The translations under genes were made by a program, and so were the position numbers. From assembly GCA_030248225.1 (NCBI GenBank), contig JASANE010018279.1, forward strand, positions 1 to 64,000: 64,000 nucleotides of DNA, in the 5' to 3' direction. Source of the DNA: Trileptium ribeirensis. Lineage: Eukaryota > Nematoda > Enoplea > Enoplida > Thoracostomopsidae. A model generated the notes under the pieces. It did not search any database. It worked only from the letters and a program-made list of their open reading frames with translations, and was not told the origin of the DNA. Shown one piece after another: positions 13,468 through 24,601 of this stretch (the stretch's first letter is position 1; each line of letters starts with the position of its first letter).

Positions 13468-14404
13468 GTTATTGTTCACGGATGCGCACCGGAACTGACC
13501 CTGGGGCGCCTAATTTGCAAACTTGTTAAGTCCGATTGTGATGAACCGCGAAGTCTTTCCCCCTGTCCCCGGCCGATTCGACTACGCATCCGTCCCGCGG
13601 TGCAATACTAATCACTTATACAATAATACTACAATATTATTCATGATCTAATAGCATCCTGGGATCGATCGGACACCTCAACAGTAGAATTTTAATTCAC
13701 TTTTAGGTGCGAAATCACCCCGCACACCTCGGGCTGGTGGAGCGTGACCGTATCAACACAATACAATGATGACATGGGGTTTATTTTATAACAACGAAAC
13801 AATAATGCACAAGTTATAGTCCGGACCACGCTCCACTGGTATCCGATCGCCCTTTATCCGTTGAATTTTGAGGCTCTTATGGCCTGACTTTGAATATTGA
13901 GGATTCGACAAAAACTCGGGCTGTTACATAGGTAGGTAGACTAGAGTAGGTATATCAATAGGTTCTTCTAATGTGCAGAGGTGTATCTTGTGCATCTTTT
14001 CAAAGGAACTAGTTTTCTTAAATAATTACTAAAATTGTGTTTAGCTCTACATTTAGCATCTGTTTAACATAAGGGTAATGTATTGTAATGTATGGATAGC
14101 TATGTCAAAACGACATGTCTCAAATCTTTTAAATTTTTCCAGATTCGGATTCTCCGTCAAAAACAACCTCCCCAATGGGGGTTCGCTGAAATGAATAAAA
14201 AGCCTTCTTTGGATTTGAGCCCTAGGTGGTGAAATACAACGCCCTGAACTTGTAGCTTTTATCAATTTATTCATCAATACTTTTGTTTCAGTGATGTTTC
14301 ATATACATATATATTATATATTATATATATACTTTTAGACGAATTCCCAACATTTATAACATTTATGTGTACTGAGGCTGAATGCATATGAGTTTGGTTT
14401 GTGA
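10036..14404. other. No gene recognised; GC-richer patch 10.3-12.3 kb
   Basis: Only short overlapping frames on both strands. The 10.3-12.3 kb part has more G+C than its surroundings but no domain signature, tRNA or rRNA match that I can recognise. A perfect 9-bp-stem hairpin lies at 12631-12654. A TA dinucleotide run lies at 13444-13467. Confidence 0.35.
13444..13467. repeat. (TA)n microsatellite
   Basis: About twelve uninterrupted TA units. No association with a gene is visible. Confidence 0.9.
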
Positions 14405-16725
14405 CATCTGAGCCGCCGAGAAAAAAAGCCTCTTATTCCCACATTTTTTCGACCCGTTTCGTCAAATGCTGCTGACACGCCAGGAACCAGTACCGATCTG
14501 TCACCTGGCACTGAGGCCGATGATGATATTCGCATTCTGGAAGACATTGAACCCAGAAGTAACGACGGGAGACAAACTGAGCAAATAAAGGCAGTCATCA
14601 ACCCATCCGATGTTGGAACTTTTCTTAAAGAAAACGGAGAGCCTAGTCAAATGTCAGATGATGAATAAATGACACTGATCAATCTTTTACCGTATCAATG
14701 GCCCAAACATCTGGAAAAACCACACGAAACTCGAATGGAAAAAAGGCGAGGTACTAACTCAAAGCGCTTTTTGGGGGCGCAACACTTCAGCAAATTTCCA
14801 TTTTGCGCGTATTCACCTTCGAAAAAAGGTAAGTAAATTTCACGCGGCATACAGCGCCTATTTTTACATATAGTAATGTCATAATCAGGCGCTAATCTGG
14901 CAACCCAAAATTTTCCAAAAGTCATATATATATATAGAGTATCGCGAGTATTTTTTTTATTTTGAATAGCTGTTGCTGGCACTTTTATCATTAAAAACGT
15001 GATTAACACTGATGTCAAGCTTCGGTTTATTCTTTCAGATATTCTGTGCTTTGCTTGTGTGCTTTTTGTAGACCGAGAACAGTTGGGTGGAAGCGGTAAG
15101 AGCCAGTCTGGTGATCAAGCGGGAGCAGCATGTGTGACCCGAGTCGAATGTCGTTATGCTCGCATTGACAAACACCTTCAAGCACACAGCAATTCATCGT
15201 TTCACAAAGATTCCATGCTTCGAATGGACAATTTTGCAGCCACACGCCGTGATCCATCTTTTTCCGTTGTCAACCAAGCAGTTAAAGCCAGGCAGCAGCA
15301 GGCTATGGAAAACCGGGAACGCTTATTACCTTTCATTAGATGCATCGACTTTCTTGGACGACAGGGTATTTCATTGCACGGCCACCGGGACGATGGATTA
15401 AGAGCGTTAGGAACTGAAAAAGGCGCAGAAACAGACAATGAAAAATCACCTACGGCTAATGAAGGCAATTTCAGGACACTTCTAAAATTCATGGTAAATT
15501 GCAGATACAAGGAACTGGAAAATCACCTGAACAATTATTGTAATACGCTTACTTATATTTCAAAAACCACACAGAATGAGCTAATTGCTATAATGGAAAA
15601 TATCGTAGTAGAAAAAATAGCAGTGAAAGTACGCGAGGCGCAATACTATAGCATAATATGTGACGAAACCACGGACACAAGCCGTAAGGCACAACTAGCT
15701 TTTATCCTTGCGGTACATAGACAGTGATTTAAACTTGTGAGAAGACTTCATTGGTTTTGTGCATGTTACCGATCTCACCGGCGCTGGACTGTGCGACACC
15801 ATTGTAGGATTATTGCATGATACATGCCAAATTCCCACCAACTACTGCGTCGGGCAAGGCTACGATGGGGCGTCTGCTATGTCGGGCCGCTATTCCGGCG
15901 TCCAGGCTATTTTCCGTGAACGCCACTTACCATTGGCCTTGTACGTACACTGCTTTTCGCACTGTTTTAACTTGACCATTACTAAATCTTCTACGCTTGC
16001 CGATATCAGAAATGCGTTCGGCTTCATCGCCACGGTTACTGATTTCTTCAATTCGTCAGCAAAACGTGTGGACGCTCTTGTCCAAAACATTAAAGAAGCT
16101 GGACTACGGTTTCAAAAGATAAAATTCCTCTGCGCCACCAGATGGGTCGAGCGCCATGACGCTGTTGTCCGTTTCAAGGCATGCTATGGAGCCATCCTGC
16201 ATACTTTATCCAGTCTTGTCGACATTTTAGACTCAGAATCTGCTGCTAAAGCTAGATCACTCCTTCGTGTGCATCCAGCCACCAGAATTCGTAGTATCGC
16301 TATGCATATTGGAACAAGCACTTGCTGTTACGAAGCCTTTATCCCAGTGTCTCCAAGAAAAATCTGCAGATTTGGTGTCAGCAGCGGAAGAGGTCAATAC
16401 TACTGTTAATCTCTTTCGAAGTTGGCGCGAGAATGCGGAAGAACGATTTGTGGAAATCTTCGAAGAAGCAACGAAAATTTATAATATCTCGTGGAACGTT
16501 GAGAGTAACCAGGACCAAGAACCACAGGATAGAGAAGAAATTCCAATTCCAAGACGAGCATCAAAACAGCGTCATCGATCGAATGTCCCGGCTGATCATG
16601 CTGTTGATTACTATCGACGATCTGTTTTTGTCCCCTACCTTGATCAAATCCTTTCATATTTTGACGCCCAGTTTGGATCCTAGCAGTTTGATATGTTACA
16701 AATGATGGCACTGGTCCCGACTAAT
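14405..16725 (+). pseudogene. hAT transposase gene, TTF zinc finger/DUF4371 type, with an intron
   Basis: Exon 1 is open from 14405 and ends at 14828. It has a basic stretch followed by PTFF, an acidic region, then the first half of a TTF-type zinc finger (HFSKFPFCAYSP). The intron 14829-15038 has GTAAGT at its start and TCTTTCAG at its end, in phase 1. Exon 2 restarts with DILCFACVLF, completing the finger core, then H-x-N-SSFH. It continues through DUF4371 motifs: GQGYDGASAMSG, YVHCFSHCFNL and CATRWVERHDAV. Damage includes an in-frame TAA at 14666, a frameshift near 15708 plus a TGA soon after, a frameshift near 16260 and an in-frame TAG at 16681. The RNase H-like core and dimerisation region would follow, but the reading frame runs into element A at 16729. 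It is related to transposase-derived ZMYM1-like genes and is a dead copy. Confidence 0.85.
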
Positions 16726-16728
16726 TTA

Positions 16729-17106
16729 TGCGCGTTTCACAGAATAATGCGCACAAAGTGGGGCAAAATTTAGTCCTGCGCACCAAAATGCGCGTAACTA
16801 CCACGAGCACTTGATCGCGCGTAATTTGTTGTTCTCGCACGACTAACTGCGCGTAGGTTTTACGCGCATGTAGGTGCGCGTAAGGTTCCGGTTACTCGCA
16901 GTTTTTTGCGCGTAACACAAAACTTACACGCGAATAAGTGTGCGTAGTTCAGAAATTACGCGCTCCAAAATGTGCATAAATAGAAAGTTATGCGCAAATA
17001 TATGCCCGTAACATTTACAGTTACGAGCAGTTGTTTGCGTGCAGTAAACTGTTACATGCATTTTACTGTCAGTAACTTACCAGTTACGCGCAATAATGTG
17101 TGCATA
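16729..17106. repeat. Left palindromic array of element A
   Basis: Around ten diverged units in which ACGCGCA-like and GCGCGTAA-like half sites face each other. The central bases vary between CGCG, CGGG and CCCG. The arrays look like clustered protein-binding or hairpin sites; this role is inferred. Confidence 0.75.
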
Positions 17107-19628
17107 AAAAAGACGATAGCTATGTGCACAAAATGGCATGTCTTGTCTAGGTCATGATTTTTTGTTCCGAGTTCAAACCTGTTTGTTTCGCGCAACATAC
17201 TTCATGATATGCCTAACATAATACATGTCCGAATTTGTTTGCGAATGCATGTACAGAAAAACTGGAATAGGATCAACTGCGACTGGTTGTTATCAAAGAA
17301 ATCATTGACCGGAGCGAAACGAACCGTTATTGTTTTCATCAAAAGTGGAAAAATCGGCACCGTCTGTCCGTCCTTCCGTCGAACTCCCCAATAAATATAT
17401 ACTGCGCGGATTTTTAATTTTTTTTGTTTGAAACGCCTAATATCCTTCAGGTGCAAGACATATAGTTTTCGGTATAACTTGCGTCGGTTAGTTAGTAATT
17501 AACAATTTGTTAAGCGTGTTAACCTATTTTTAGCATTTTCAATCTAAAATTGCCAATGAGTAATAAGCATAAAGGTATTATTGTGGCAAATGGTAAAGCT
17601 ATTATTTATTTTCAATTCATGTATATATTTCTATATACGGTGTTAATTGCACGCAACTTTGTCTCAGAAAATACATACGTGTTAGCATTTTATTTTCTGC
17701 ATTCTCGCGTCTTGCACTCGCGCATCGCCGCCCGGTATGAGCTTTAAAATTATATATACCATTTTCAAATATTTATGTTTATTTTATTTCAATCTCACAC
17801 TTGGTTTGCGGTAGGTTGTTCATTCAGTGCAACACGTATGTTTATAAGTCAACCAGTCGCCAACATTTGGAACATTTAAATACAGTGTGGAAATTTTCGT
17901 AACAGTGATCACGGCCTGTGGCAAAATAAATATAGACTTGTGTGGTTTATTGGGTATCGATTTCATTGCTGTAGCATATTCTATACGTTTCTCTGTGTGT
18001 TCTGACGTTAAATGTTAAAGCAGCAACTAAAATGCTTGTCAAACAACTAGCTGTGTATAGCGCAAACTTCTATTAGGTGTTTTGGCAATTTGGTCGAAAA
18101 CAAATTTATGCTACGCTGAGGAAATTGAACTAAATTATTTAATTTATTATCGAGATTTAAACTCCTCAGCTAGATACGGGCTGTTTTTGCGTAAAGCTGC
18201 GGATTTGGCTCAGATGTTTGCACAGGCTATCGAGATATACTGCATGCTTATCGCACATGTTTTATCGGGCGCGTTTATTATATGACTCGAGCCTGTACGG
18301 CGCTAGGTTTTCATGTCTAACTTATCCTTCTAACTTAGTCATGTTGTTCGGTGGAAGTTGACTTTTATGTGTGTCAACCTAAAAACCCCAAAACGGACAC
18401 CGTCCAGAATATTAAAACTGTTGCACTACGTGAGAGTAAGTCACGTTTTGCACCGTTGAACTGCAGGTACGTGGTAGATGTTTCGACATGCTTGTAGAGG
18501 TTATGCCTGCTGCAATATTCTTATTAATACCATGATACAAGTTACGCCCGTCAATAGGTTTTAGATATTATTGTCAACTCCATTCGTCAATGTGATATAT
18601 TTACGCTTTCGAGCTATATCACGCATAGTATCTTTATGTTACCAGGTTACGCGCTGCTGTAGTTTTTACGTAACTATGTATGCCAATGGCAACTGGTTAC
18701 ACTTGCCCACAGTATTATGCGTAATCTAGTCATCTGTTTTAACCAGGTTACGTACTTGTGTAGCTCTATGCTTCCTTGTAACTTAGTTAATATGCCAACT
18801 CACACTGACACGTAACTATGTATATCGCGCAATCCAATGCACCCTTCCAAGGTGGAGTTATGCGTGTCATCCCAAAACTCATCAACAGCCATCGTCGAAA
18901 TTCACCAGCTATGCTCGTTTCACCCAGAATTCAACCAGTACCTCGCAGGGGTGCGATGGAGCAGGCGCGGTTTCATGTATTGTTTTTGCTAGCTTAATCA
19001 ACGGTAACAGGCGATAGCTGATGTCAAAGAAGTTAAGAGACAACACCAGCTTGTTGTGCATGTCACTATACATACAATGGCTTATAAATTAGGGTGTTTG
19101 CCCGTAAAAAAGCGATGATCAACAAATCTAGAGGTATCGGCTCTTAGTATGCTGCTAAAGACATATCGCCATCGCTTTGGCTGTCGATCAAAAAGTCAGC
19201 TGGCTGCACGCTGCGAAAAGCAGGTTATACTAGTTTAGAGTTTGGCGTTGCATTTATGCCTTTGTCATATCCATGTTTATCTTTTCGAAGGGTACAGGCA
19301 GAGGCTATTATTGCCAGCTAAATTTTCATTTCATTAAAAATAAAATTTCCACGTTGAATGGCGCCATGGTTCTGCTTCTAATCTCACGCCACAGTCACTT
19401 AGTATGTTTAGCGACGATCGAAAACGCCCTGCAATGCTAAAAATTTGGCTTAAGCTTACGAGTATAACAGTAATGCAGTTGAAGTTTTTTAACACATTGG
19501 ATTACAGAAAGTGTTTTAACAAGTCCGCTATGTTTTCCGGATTAAAACGAAATATAACGTTATGATGCCCAGCCTAATACCTACAAACGAATTATAAATG
19601 TTAATAATATGTGTGGATAACTTGGAAC

Positions 19629-19874
19629 TTATGCGCACTCATATGTTCGTAACTTTATAAGTTACGGGCAGTTATGTGCTCATAGTTTTTTATTATGGGC
19701 ACCTTGCTGCGCGTAAACGAAAAGTTATGCACAAAGTTGTGCGCGTAACGAAATAGCATTTTATTGCCCGTAAGCTAAAATTACGCGCAGATTCTTGTGC
19801 GTAACTACCACGCACACACTATTGCCCGTAAAAATTTTGCCCCTGGTTGCGCGCATTATTCTGTGAAACGCGCA
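19629..19874. repeat. Right palindromic array of element A
   Basis: Same motif class as the left array (GTTACGGGCAG, GCGCGTAAC, ATTACGCGCAG), ending in the inverted terminal repeat. The two arrays do not align unit by unit; only the tip and the motif are shared. Confidence 0.75.
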
Positions 19875-21333
19875 TTATTTCCTGCCTTTCCCATTCCCAC
19901 TGTGCTAACTCATTTTGTCGTCGGGTGGTCCATCGACCAAAGGATGGCACCTGTGAGTCCTTGTTTTCATGCTCCGCTAGGGGTGACAATAGGGGTGGCA
20001 TTGCCCACCGGTGAGGTGGTGTTGCGGAATCAACTGTTTCAGGTGAGGTGGTCTCCGAGCTTATGGATGAGACTGGTTCACTAGTCGGTGCGGGAACTAT
20101 AGTTGGCTTCCGTCGTGGTTTAGGCTTAGGTTTTGGTGTTGGTGCAGGTTCCAGTGGAGGTTCGCTATTTACTGGAACGGATTGCGTGGGTTGTGGTCTA
20201 GGAGGGGTGTAACATGGTGTGAGCCATTCGTCTGGAACATAATCCTCTATTGTGGCCTCAAATCCCAGTGGCATTAAGGGATTGTGTGGAAGTGGTGTAG
20301 GTGGGGCGGAATATGCCTGGCGATGTCTGGGGTATTGTTGTTCACAAGGTGTTATGAGTTCGCGAGGGATAGGGTATGGTGTCACTGGCTTGTCTGATTC
20401 GGTCACTAAACGTTGTGTCTGGGGGCTGCGGGATGTTTGTGCAGCCATAGCGGTTCGCCGCTGGGCAGGCGTAAGAGGCGAGGTTTGGACTGCATGTTCA
20501 ACGGCTGACGTTGGGGATATGGCTCCTTCTGGAGTGTGGGGCGAGTGTTCGTCCGGGTCTTGTGAAGCGAGTAATTCCACGAGACCTAGGTCATTAACGT
20601 TGAATGGTCGCAGTGCTCGACCGTCCTCTGAGCGTTTCACCGTTAGAGGTCTGGTAGGCTCATCAGTCTGAACTGATCGTTCCTGTTCTCGTAGGGTTAC
20701 CGGGGCAGTATGTTGTCCATACTCAGGCGAGAAAGTGCCAGGTGGTTTGTCAAGCGCGTAAGGTAATTTAGCGGGGTCTAGGGTAGCGAGTTCCTGTGAT
20801 ATAGCGGGCCATTCCGTGTCTGGAGTTCTGTCAGGGTCACAAAGGGGAAGTCTGTTTTGTTGCGGGGCTCCGGAGGAGCCTTGAGCCTGAATGGTCAGCT
20901 GTTCTACTGCGGCGCGGTGTATGTCTGCCTGCGCTTGCGTGTATTCTAAGTTAGGCTCTCCAATCTCTACACTTGCGACGTCGGATGCACCATCAATCTC
21001 CTGGCGCAACCGGTCGACTGCTTCTGGATCTGCAGCCTGTAATTCCCTGGCGAAATATTTGTCAGCGAGGATAATTTCTCCGGGTTCCTGTAGGGCGGCC
21101 TCAATATATGCGGGCGGGACTGCTTTGAGTATATCAGCCATGTCGAGGAAACTGCTTAGCGGGCGATAGCATGGTTTGGTGCGGTTTATGTGAACGACAT
21201 GGTCGGAAGCGTTAGGTTGTCCGGGGAGCTTAACACAAATGCAAGGGGGCATTATTTTAGTGATCTGGTATGGTCCACACCATCGGCGTCCTAGTTTGCG
21301 CGATAAGGCTGGGGTGGTGTAATATCGATACAC
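19819..21333 (-). CDS. Integrase C-terminal GPY/F domain plus ~450-residue proline-rich tail
   Basis: The frame starts with a basic segment ending GRRWCGPYQITKI, followed by HVVHINRTKPC. This is the GPY/F module found at the C terminus of Ty3/Gypsy integrases. It is the downstream part of the integrase, one frame away from the catalytic core. About 450 residues follow, rich in Pro, Thr, Ser, Gln and Glu, with a lysine-proline run (PKPKPKPRRKP) and no recognisable domain. Such a long tail is unusual. The last ~19 codons (19877-19819) are not native: they are read from the terminal repeat of element A. Without A, the frame would close two codons later. Function of the tail unknown; tethering to chromatin or to other proteins is a guess. 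Confidence 0.7.
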   Translation of the reverse strand: MYRYYTTPALSRKLGRRWCGPYQITKIMPPCICVKLPGQPNASDHVVHINRTKPCYRPLSSFLDMADILKAVPPAYIEAALQEPGEIILADKYFARELQAADPEAVDRLRQEIDGASDVASVEIGEPNLEYTQAQADIHRAAVEQLTIQAQGSSGAPQQNRLPLCDPDRTPDTEWPAISQELATLDPAKLPYALDKPPGTFSPEYGQHTAPVTLREQERSVQTDEPTRPLTVKRSEDGRALRPFNVNDLGLVELLASQDPDEHSPHTPEGAISPTSAVEHAVQTSPLTPAQRRTAMAAQTSRSPQTQRLVTESDKPVTPYPIPRELITPCEQQYPRHRQAYSAPPTPLPHNPLMPLGFEATIEDYVPDEWLTPCYTPPRPQPTQSVPVNSEPPLEPAPTPKPKPKPRRKPTIVPAPTSEPVSSISSETTSPETVDSATPPHRWAMPPLLSPLAEHENKDSQVPSFGRWTTRRQNELAQWEWERQEIMRVSQNNARNQGQNFYGQ

Positions 21334-21379
21334 TCACACGTGATCATTGACTCGGTAGTCTGAGACTTTGATCCTGCGC

Positions 21380-22850
21380 TTATAATTCCCGAACGGATTG
21401 CATGGATCGATAGGCTCGATCCCTGATGGTGGCTAACCACCGTTGCACATTAGCACGATATGCTTCTACTCCGGGGTAGCGTCCCCAATCAGTTAGAGCT
21501 TCGATTCCACCCGGCACTCGGGGTTGGAATCCGTGCATGAGCATAAATGGCGGATAGTGCGTGGAAGCGTGTACGGCTGAACTGTAGGACATGATGCAAT
21601 ACGGCAGAACTTCATCCCATGTAGTGTGGTCCTTTTCACGTAGTGCTACCCTTAGGAAAATAGTAGAGTACGGTTAAAGCGTTCGATCTCCCCATTTGCC
21701 TTCGGGTTATAACTGAGCGTTTCGCGTTTAAATGTATGTAGTCTAGCGCACAAGGCTTCCATTACCTGTGAGACGAAACATCCGCCTCGGTCTGAGACTA
21801 GCTCTTCGGGTGCGCTGTAGCGACACACCACGTCTTCGATGAAAACCTTGGCGACGCTTTTGGCGGTTTGGTCCGGTAAAGCAGCAGAAATTACTAGTTT
21901 CGTAAACTGATCGATAAAGGCAATCACGTACCTATTTCCGTTTCGGGATAGCACCCGAGTGTCCAGTATGTCGACAAACATGCGATGCATGGGTACGTTA
22001 GCCAACGGGTTCTCTCCAGCGCGGCTCGAACATTTTGTGGTAGATTGCGTGATCGCTGGCAGAGTACACATCGCTTAACATACTCGTCCACATCCTTACC
22101 CATGGTTTCCCAGTAGTAGAGTTGCTTGAGTTTGCTCAGCAGACGATCTCTACCTGGATGTCCGCCGAATAATGTGTCGTGTTCATGCTTAAGTATTTGT
22201 CGTATGAGCAATCTGGGTACGCATAATTTGGGTCTATGGTCGTTTGGTATAATGGGATGTAGGTATAGAATAGCAGTATCAGGGCAGAGTCTGTAGTGGT
22301 GGGCTTCTAGTTTGAGGGTGGTCGCTGCTTTTTCGTCGGCGGGCGACTGTCGTGTATGCAAATACCACCAAATAGGACCAAATTGTTTATCTCTGCGTTG
22401 AATGTATGGTAAGTAATTGAGAAGGTTCCTCCCTTCGTATTGTTGAAAGTGTGGTAAGTATATGTTCTCCAGTGTCGTAAACCTGTTCAGGGCGTTGAAG
22501 TTGTATTCGTGGTCCGCATGCGTAAGCAACCCTAATCAAAGTGTCAAATTCCTCTACTTCGGGCAAACCTCCATATCTCTGTCTAACATCTGTCGGTAAC
22601 GTCCGTGGTCTAGCGGGTTCAGGTGTACCAGCCGTGGCACGGGTCGAGCTCTCACTCGCCGCGATAGGGGCGGGCGGTGTCGGAGCGGTCGGGGGTTCTT
22701 GAGGCTGTGGGGGTCTGGCGGGTGGTTCGGGTGCTGAAGAGGGTCCGTGGGTCGGTTCACCAGTGGGTTCTGATGGTCCGGGGGCAGTCGTCCGTCTCCA
22801 GGGTACGTCAAATCCTTCGGGCCAGGGGTTCATAACCAGGTCCTCCAAAC
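21380..22850 (-). pseudogene. Integrase zinc-binding and catalytic core, frameshifted
   Basis: After the RNase H a proline-rich linker is read in one frame (to about 22490). The next frame (22529-21924) carries the HHCC finger: HEHDTLFGGH, then about 30 residues, then CVLC. The catalytic core is in a third frame (22071-21652). It has MFVDILD (first Asp), ELVSDRGG (second Asp) and GEIERFNRTL (Glu), so the DDE triad is present. A fourth frame (about 21650-21380) carries the MSYSSAVHASTHYPPF segment, which matches the usual end of the core. At least three frame changes separate these blocks. In an intact element this enzyme would insert cDNA into the host genome. Confidence 0.8.
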
Positions 22851-24511
22851 ATACGATAGAAGCGTTCCCGAACATACTTAGGTGGTAGGGTGACGGGAGC
22901 GTCCGGGGGAAGTCCCATGAGTTGTCGAGTAAGTAGTTTCCAAACTTTTTCGGTGGGAAATCGACGGGGCGGTTTAGCTGGAGCTTTGCTTTTACCACGA
23001 TCCTGTCCTTTAACAGCTACAGCAACCATTCGAGGATGGTCCTGGTCGTCGTGTTGGTCTTCGTCCGAGGAGTAAGAAAATTCCACGTCGTGTCGGGGAT
23101 CGCGTGAAAGTCCGTCTGCGTTGGCATTAGCCTTACCTGGCCGGTATTCGATGTTGAAACCACTGAATTCCATCAGTAATTCGTTACGCCATTGAGCTAT
23201 TCGCGAATTTCGCGGCGGTCTCTCAAACAGTGCCTTAAGTGGCTTATGGTCAGTTTCGACATGAAATTCGTGTCCAAGTAGGTAGTGTTGAAAGTGCAAG
23301 GCAGCCCATCGAATGGCAAGAGCTTCGGTCTCAATGGCAGGATATCGGCGTTGGTAGTCCACGAGCGACTTGCTCGCGTAGGCGATTGGCAGTGTCCCTT
23401 TATCAGTCTTTTGCGAAAGCACAGCCCCTAGGGCATATCCAGAAGCGTCCGTTTGGAGTATGAAAGGTTTAGAAAAGTCCGGGTATATGAGTAATGGTGC
23501 TTGTACCAATGCCTTACGCAATTTTCCGAAATCTTCCTCGCATTGCGGTGTCCACTTAAATTCACTGTCCTTTCGTCGAAGTGCGTTGAGCGGCTCACAA
23601 ATTTCAGAGTAGTGTGGTATAAATTTGTGATAGTATCCTACAAGTCCTAGGAAACTTTGTAACTGTTTGAGAATCTCCGGTCGTTTGTAATTGTCTATTG
23701 CAGCGGTTTTCTCGGGGTCTGGTTTGACTCCTTCGGAACTGATAATGTGTCCAAGGTATTTCAATTGTTTCTGCCCAAATTGGCATTTGGAAGGTTTCAA
23801 TTTAAGATTGGCTTTCCGGAATCTATCAAATACGGTTATTAAGTCCGCTAGGTGTTGTTCAAATGTGGGTGAAAAGACTAATATGTCATCTTTGTAGTTG
23901 GGGCATCGTTCCCATTCTAAGCCCTTTAATATGATTGACATGCACCTTTGAAAGGCGCCTGGTGAAGAATTCAGTCCGAATGGCAGAACGTTATATTCGT
24001 ACTGTCCGTGGACAATGACGAAGGAGGTTTTCTCCTTGGTCTCAGGGTCCAGTTCTAATTGCCAGAAACCTTTATTAAGATCTAAACTAGACATGAATTT
24101 GGTGTTTCTGAGACATCCCAATATGTCATCTATGCGGGGTAGTGGGTATAAGTCACGTTCTGCAACTACGTTGAGCTTACGGAAGTCGACGCACAACCGT
24201 AAGGTACCGTCACTTTTGGTGACGTAAACTATGGGAGAACCCCAAGGTGAATCTGATGGCGTTATGAGACCTGCTTCTACCATATTGTTTAACTCCTCAC
24301 GCAAGGGCTCTCGTAGGGAGTGTACCAGGCGATAGGGAACCTGTTTAATAGGCCTTGCGTCTCCAGTGACTATCCTATGCTGGTGTACACCGCACCTTCC
24401 TAAATCAAACGGGTGTACACTAAATATGTCTGCGTTTTCAGAGATAGTTGTTTTCAATTGTTTAAGCTCGAAAGGGTTAAGGGTTGTTTGTCCGAAATCT
24501 ATTTTGCTCAA
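22808..24511 (-). CDS. Reverse transcriptase-RNase H (Ty3/Gypsy)
   Basis: A 567-codon uninterrupted frame, the best-preserved gene in the element. RT spans roughly residues 50-260: LCVDFRKLN (107-115), first catalytic Asp in SSLDLNKGFWQ (D144), VLPFGLNSSPGAFQ (175-188) and the active-site box YKDD (206-209). The tether and RNase H follow: TDAS with D355, ETEALA with E396, ETDHKPL with D421 and NADGLSR with D466. All catalytic acidic residues are present. The second position of the YxDD box is Lys where Gypsy enzymes usually have Leu, Val or Ile. It is in the same frame as the protease upstream, separated by one TAA (24602-24604). The C-terminal end is lost to a frameshift near 22820. Confidence 0.9.
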   Translation of the reverse strand: MSKIDFGQTTLNPFELKQLKTTISENADIFSVHPFDLGRCGVHQHRIVTGDARPIKQVPYRLVHSLREPLREELNNMVEAGLITPSDSPWGSPIVYVTKSDGTLRLCVDFRKLNVVAERDLYPLPRIDDILGCLRNTKFMSSLDLNKGFWQLELDPETKEKTSFVIVHGQYEYNVLPFGLNSSPGAFQRCMSIILKGLEWERCPNYKDDILVFSPTFEQHLADLITVFDRFRKANLKLKPSKCQFGQKQLKYLGHIISSEGVKPDPEKTAAIDNYKRPEILKQLQSFLGLVGYYHKFIPHYSEICEPLNALRRKDSEFKWTPQCEEDFGKLRKALVQAPLLIYPDFSKPFILQTDASGYALGAVLSQKTDKGTLPIAYASKSLVDYQRRYPAIETEALAIRWAALHFQHYLLGHEFHVETDHKPLKALFERPPRNSRIAQWRNELLMEFSGFNIEYRPGKANANADGLSRDPRHDVEFSYSSDEDQHDDQDHPRMVAVAVKGQDRGKSKAPAKPPRRFPTEKVWKLLTRQLMGLPPDAPVTLPPKYVRERFYRMFGGPGYEPLARRI

Positions 24512-24601
24512 AACTTGTATCGATCGTTCGGTGTCAATTGTCTTCTTCTGTTCACTTATAATTTGTACAACATTGTCTCGTGTAACTCCGATATTGTTGC
24601 A

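Larger units (their letters stand above)
16729..19874. mobile_element. Element A: TTA-flanked foldback-type DNA element with palindrome arrays
   Basis: A 3,146-bp element flanked by TTA at 16726-16728 and 19875-19877. Its terminal inverted repeats match at about 39 of 43 positions and share TGCGCGTTTCACAGAATAAT at the tip. Inside each tip lies an array of short imperfect palindromes of the form TTACGCGCA, 5-8 bases, TGCGCGTAA. The 2.5-kb interior (about 17107-19628) has no coding frame that I recognise and is AT-rich. The left flank is hAT transposase coding sequence and the right flank is the proline-rich tail of the retroelement, so the element sits at the junction of two unrelated elements. 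It is non-autonomous. Confidence 0.85.
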
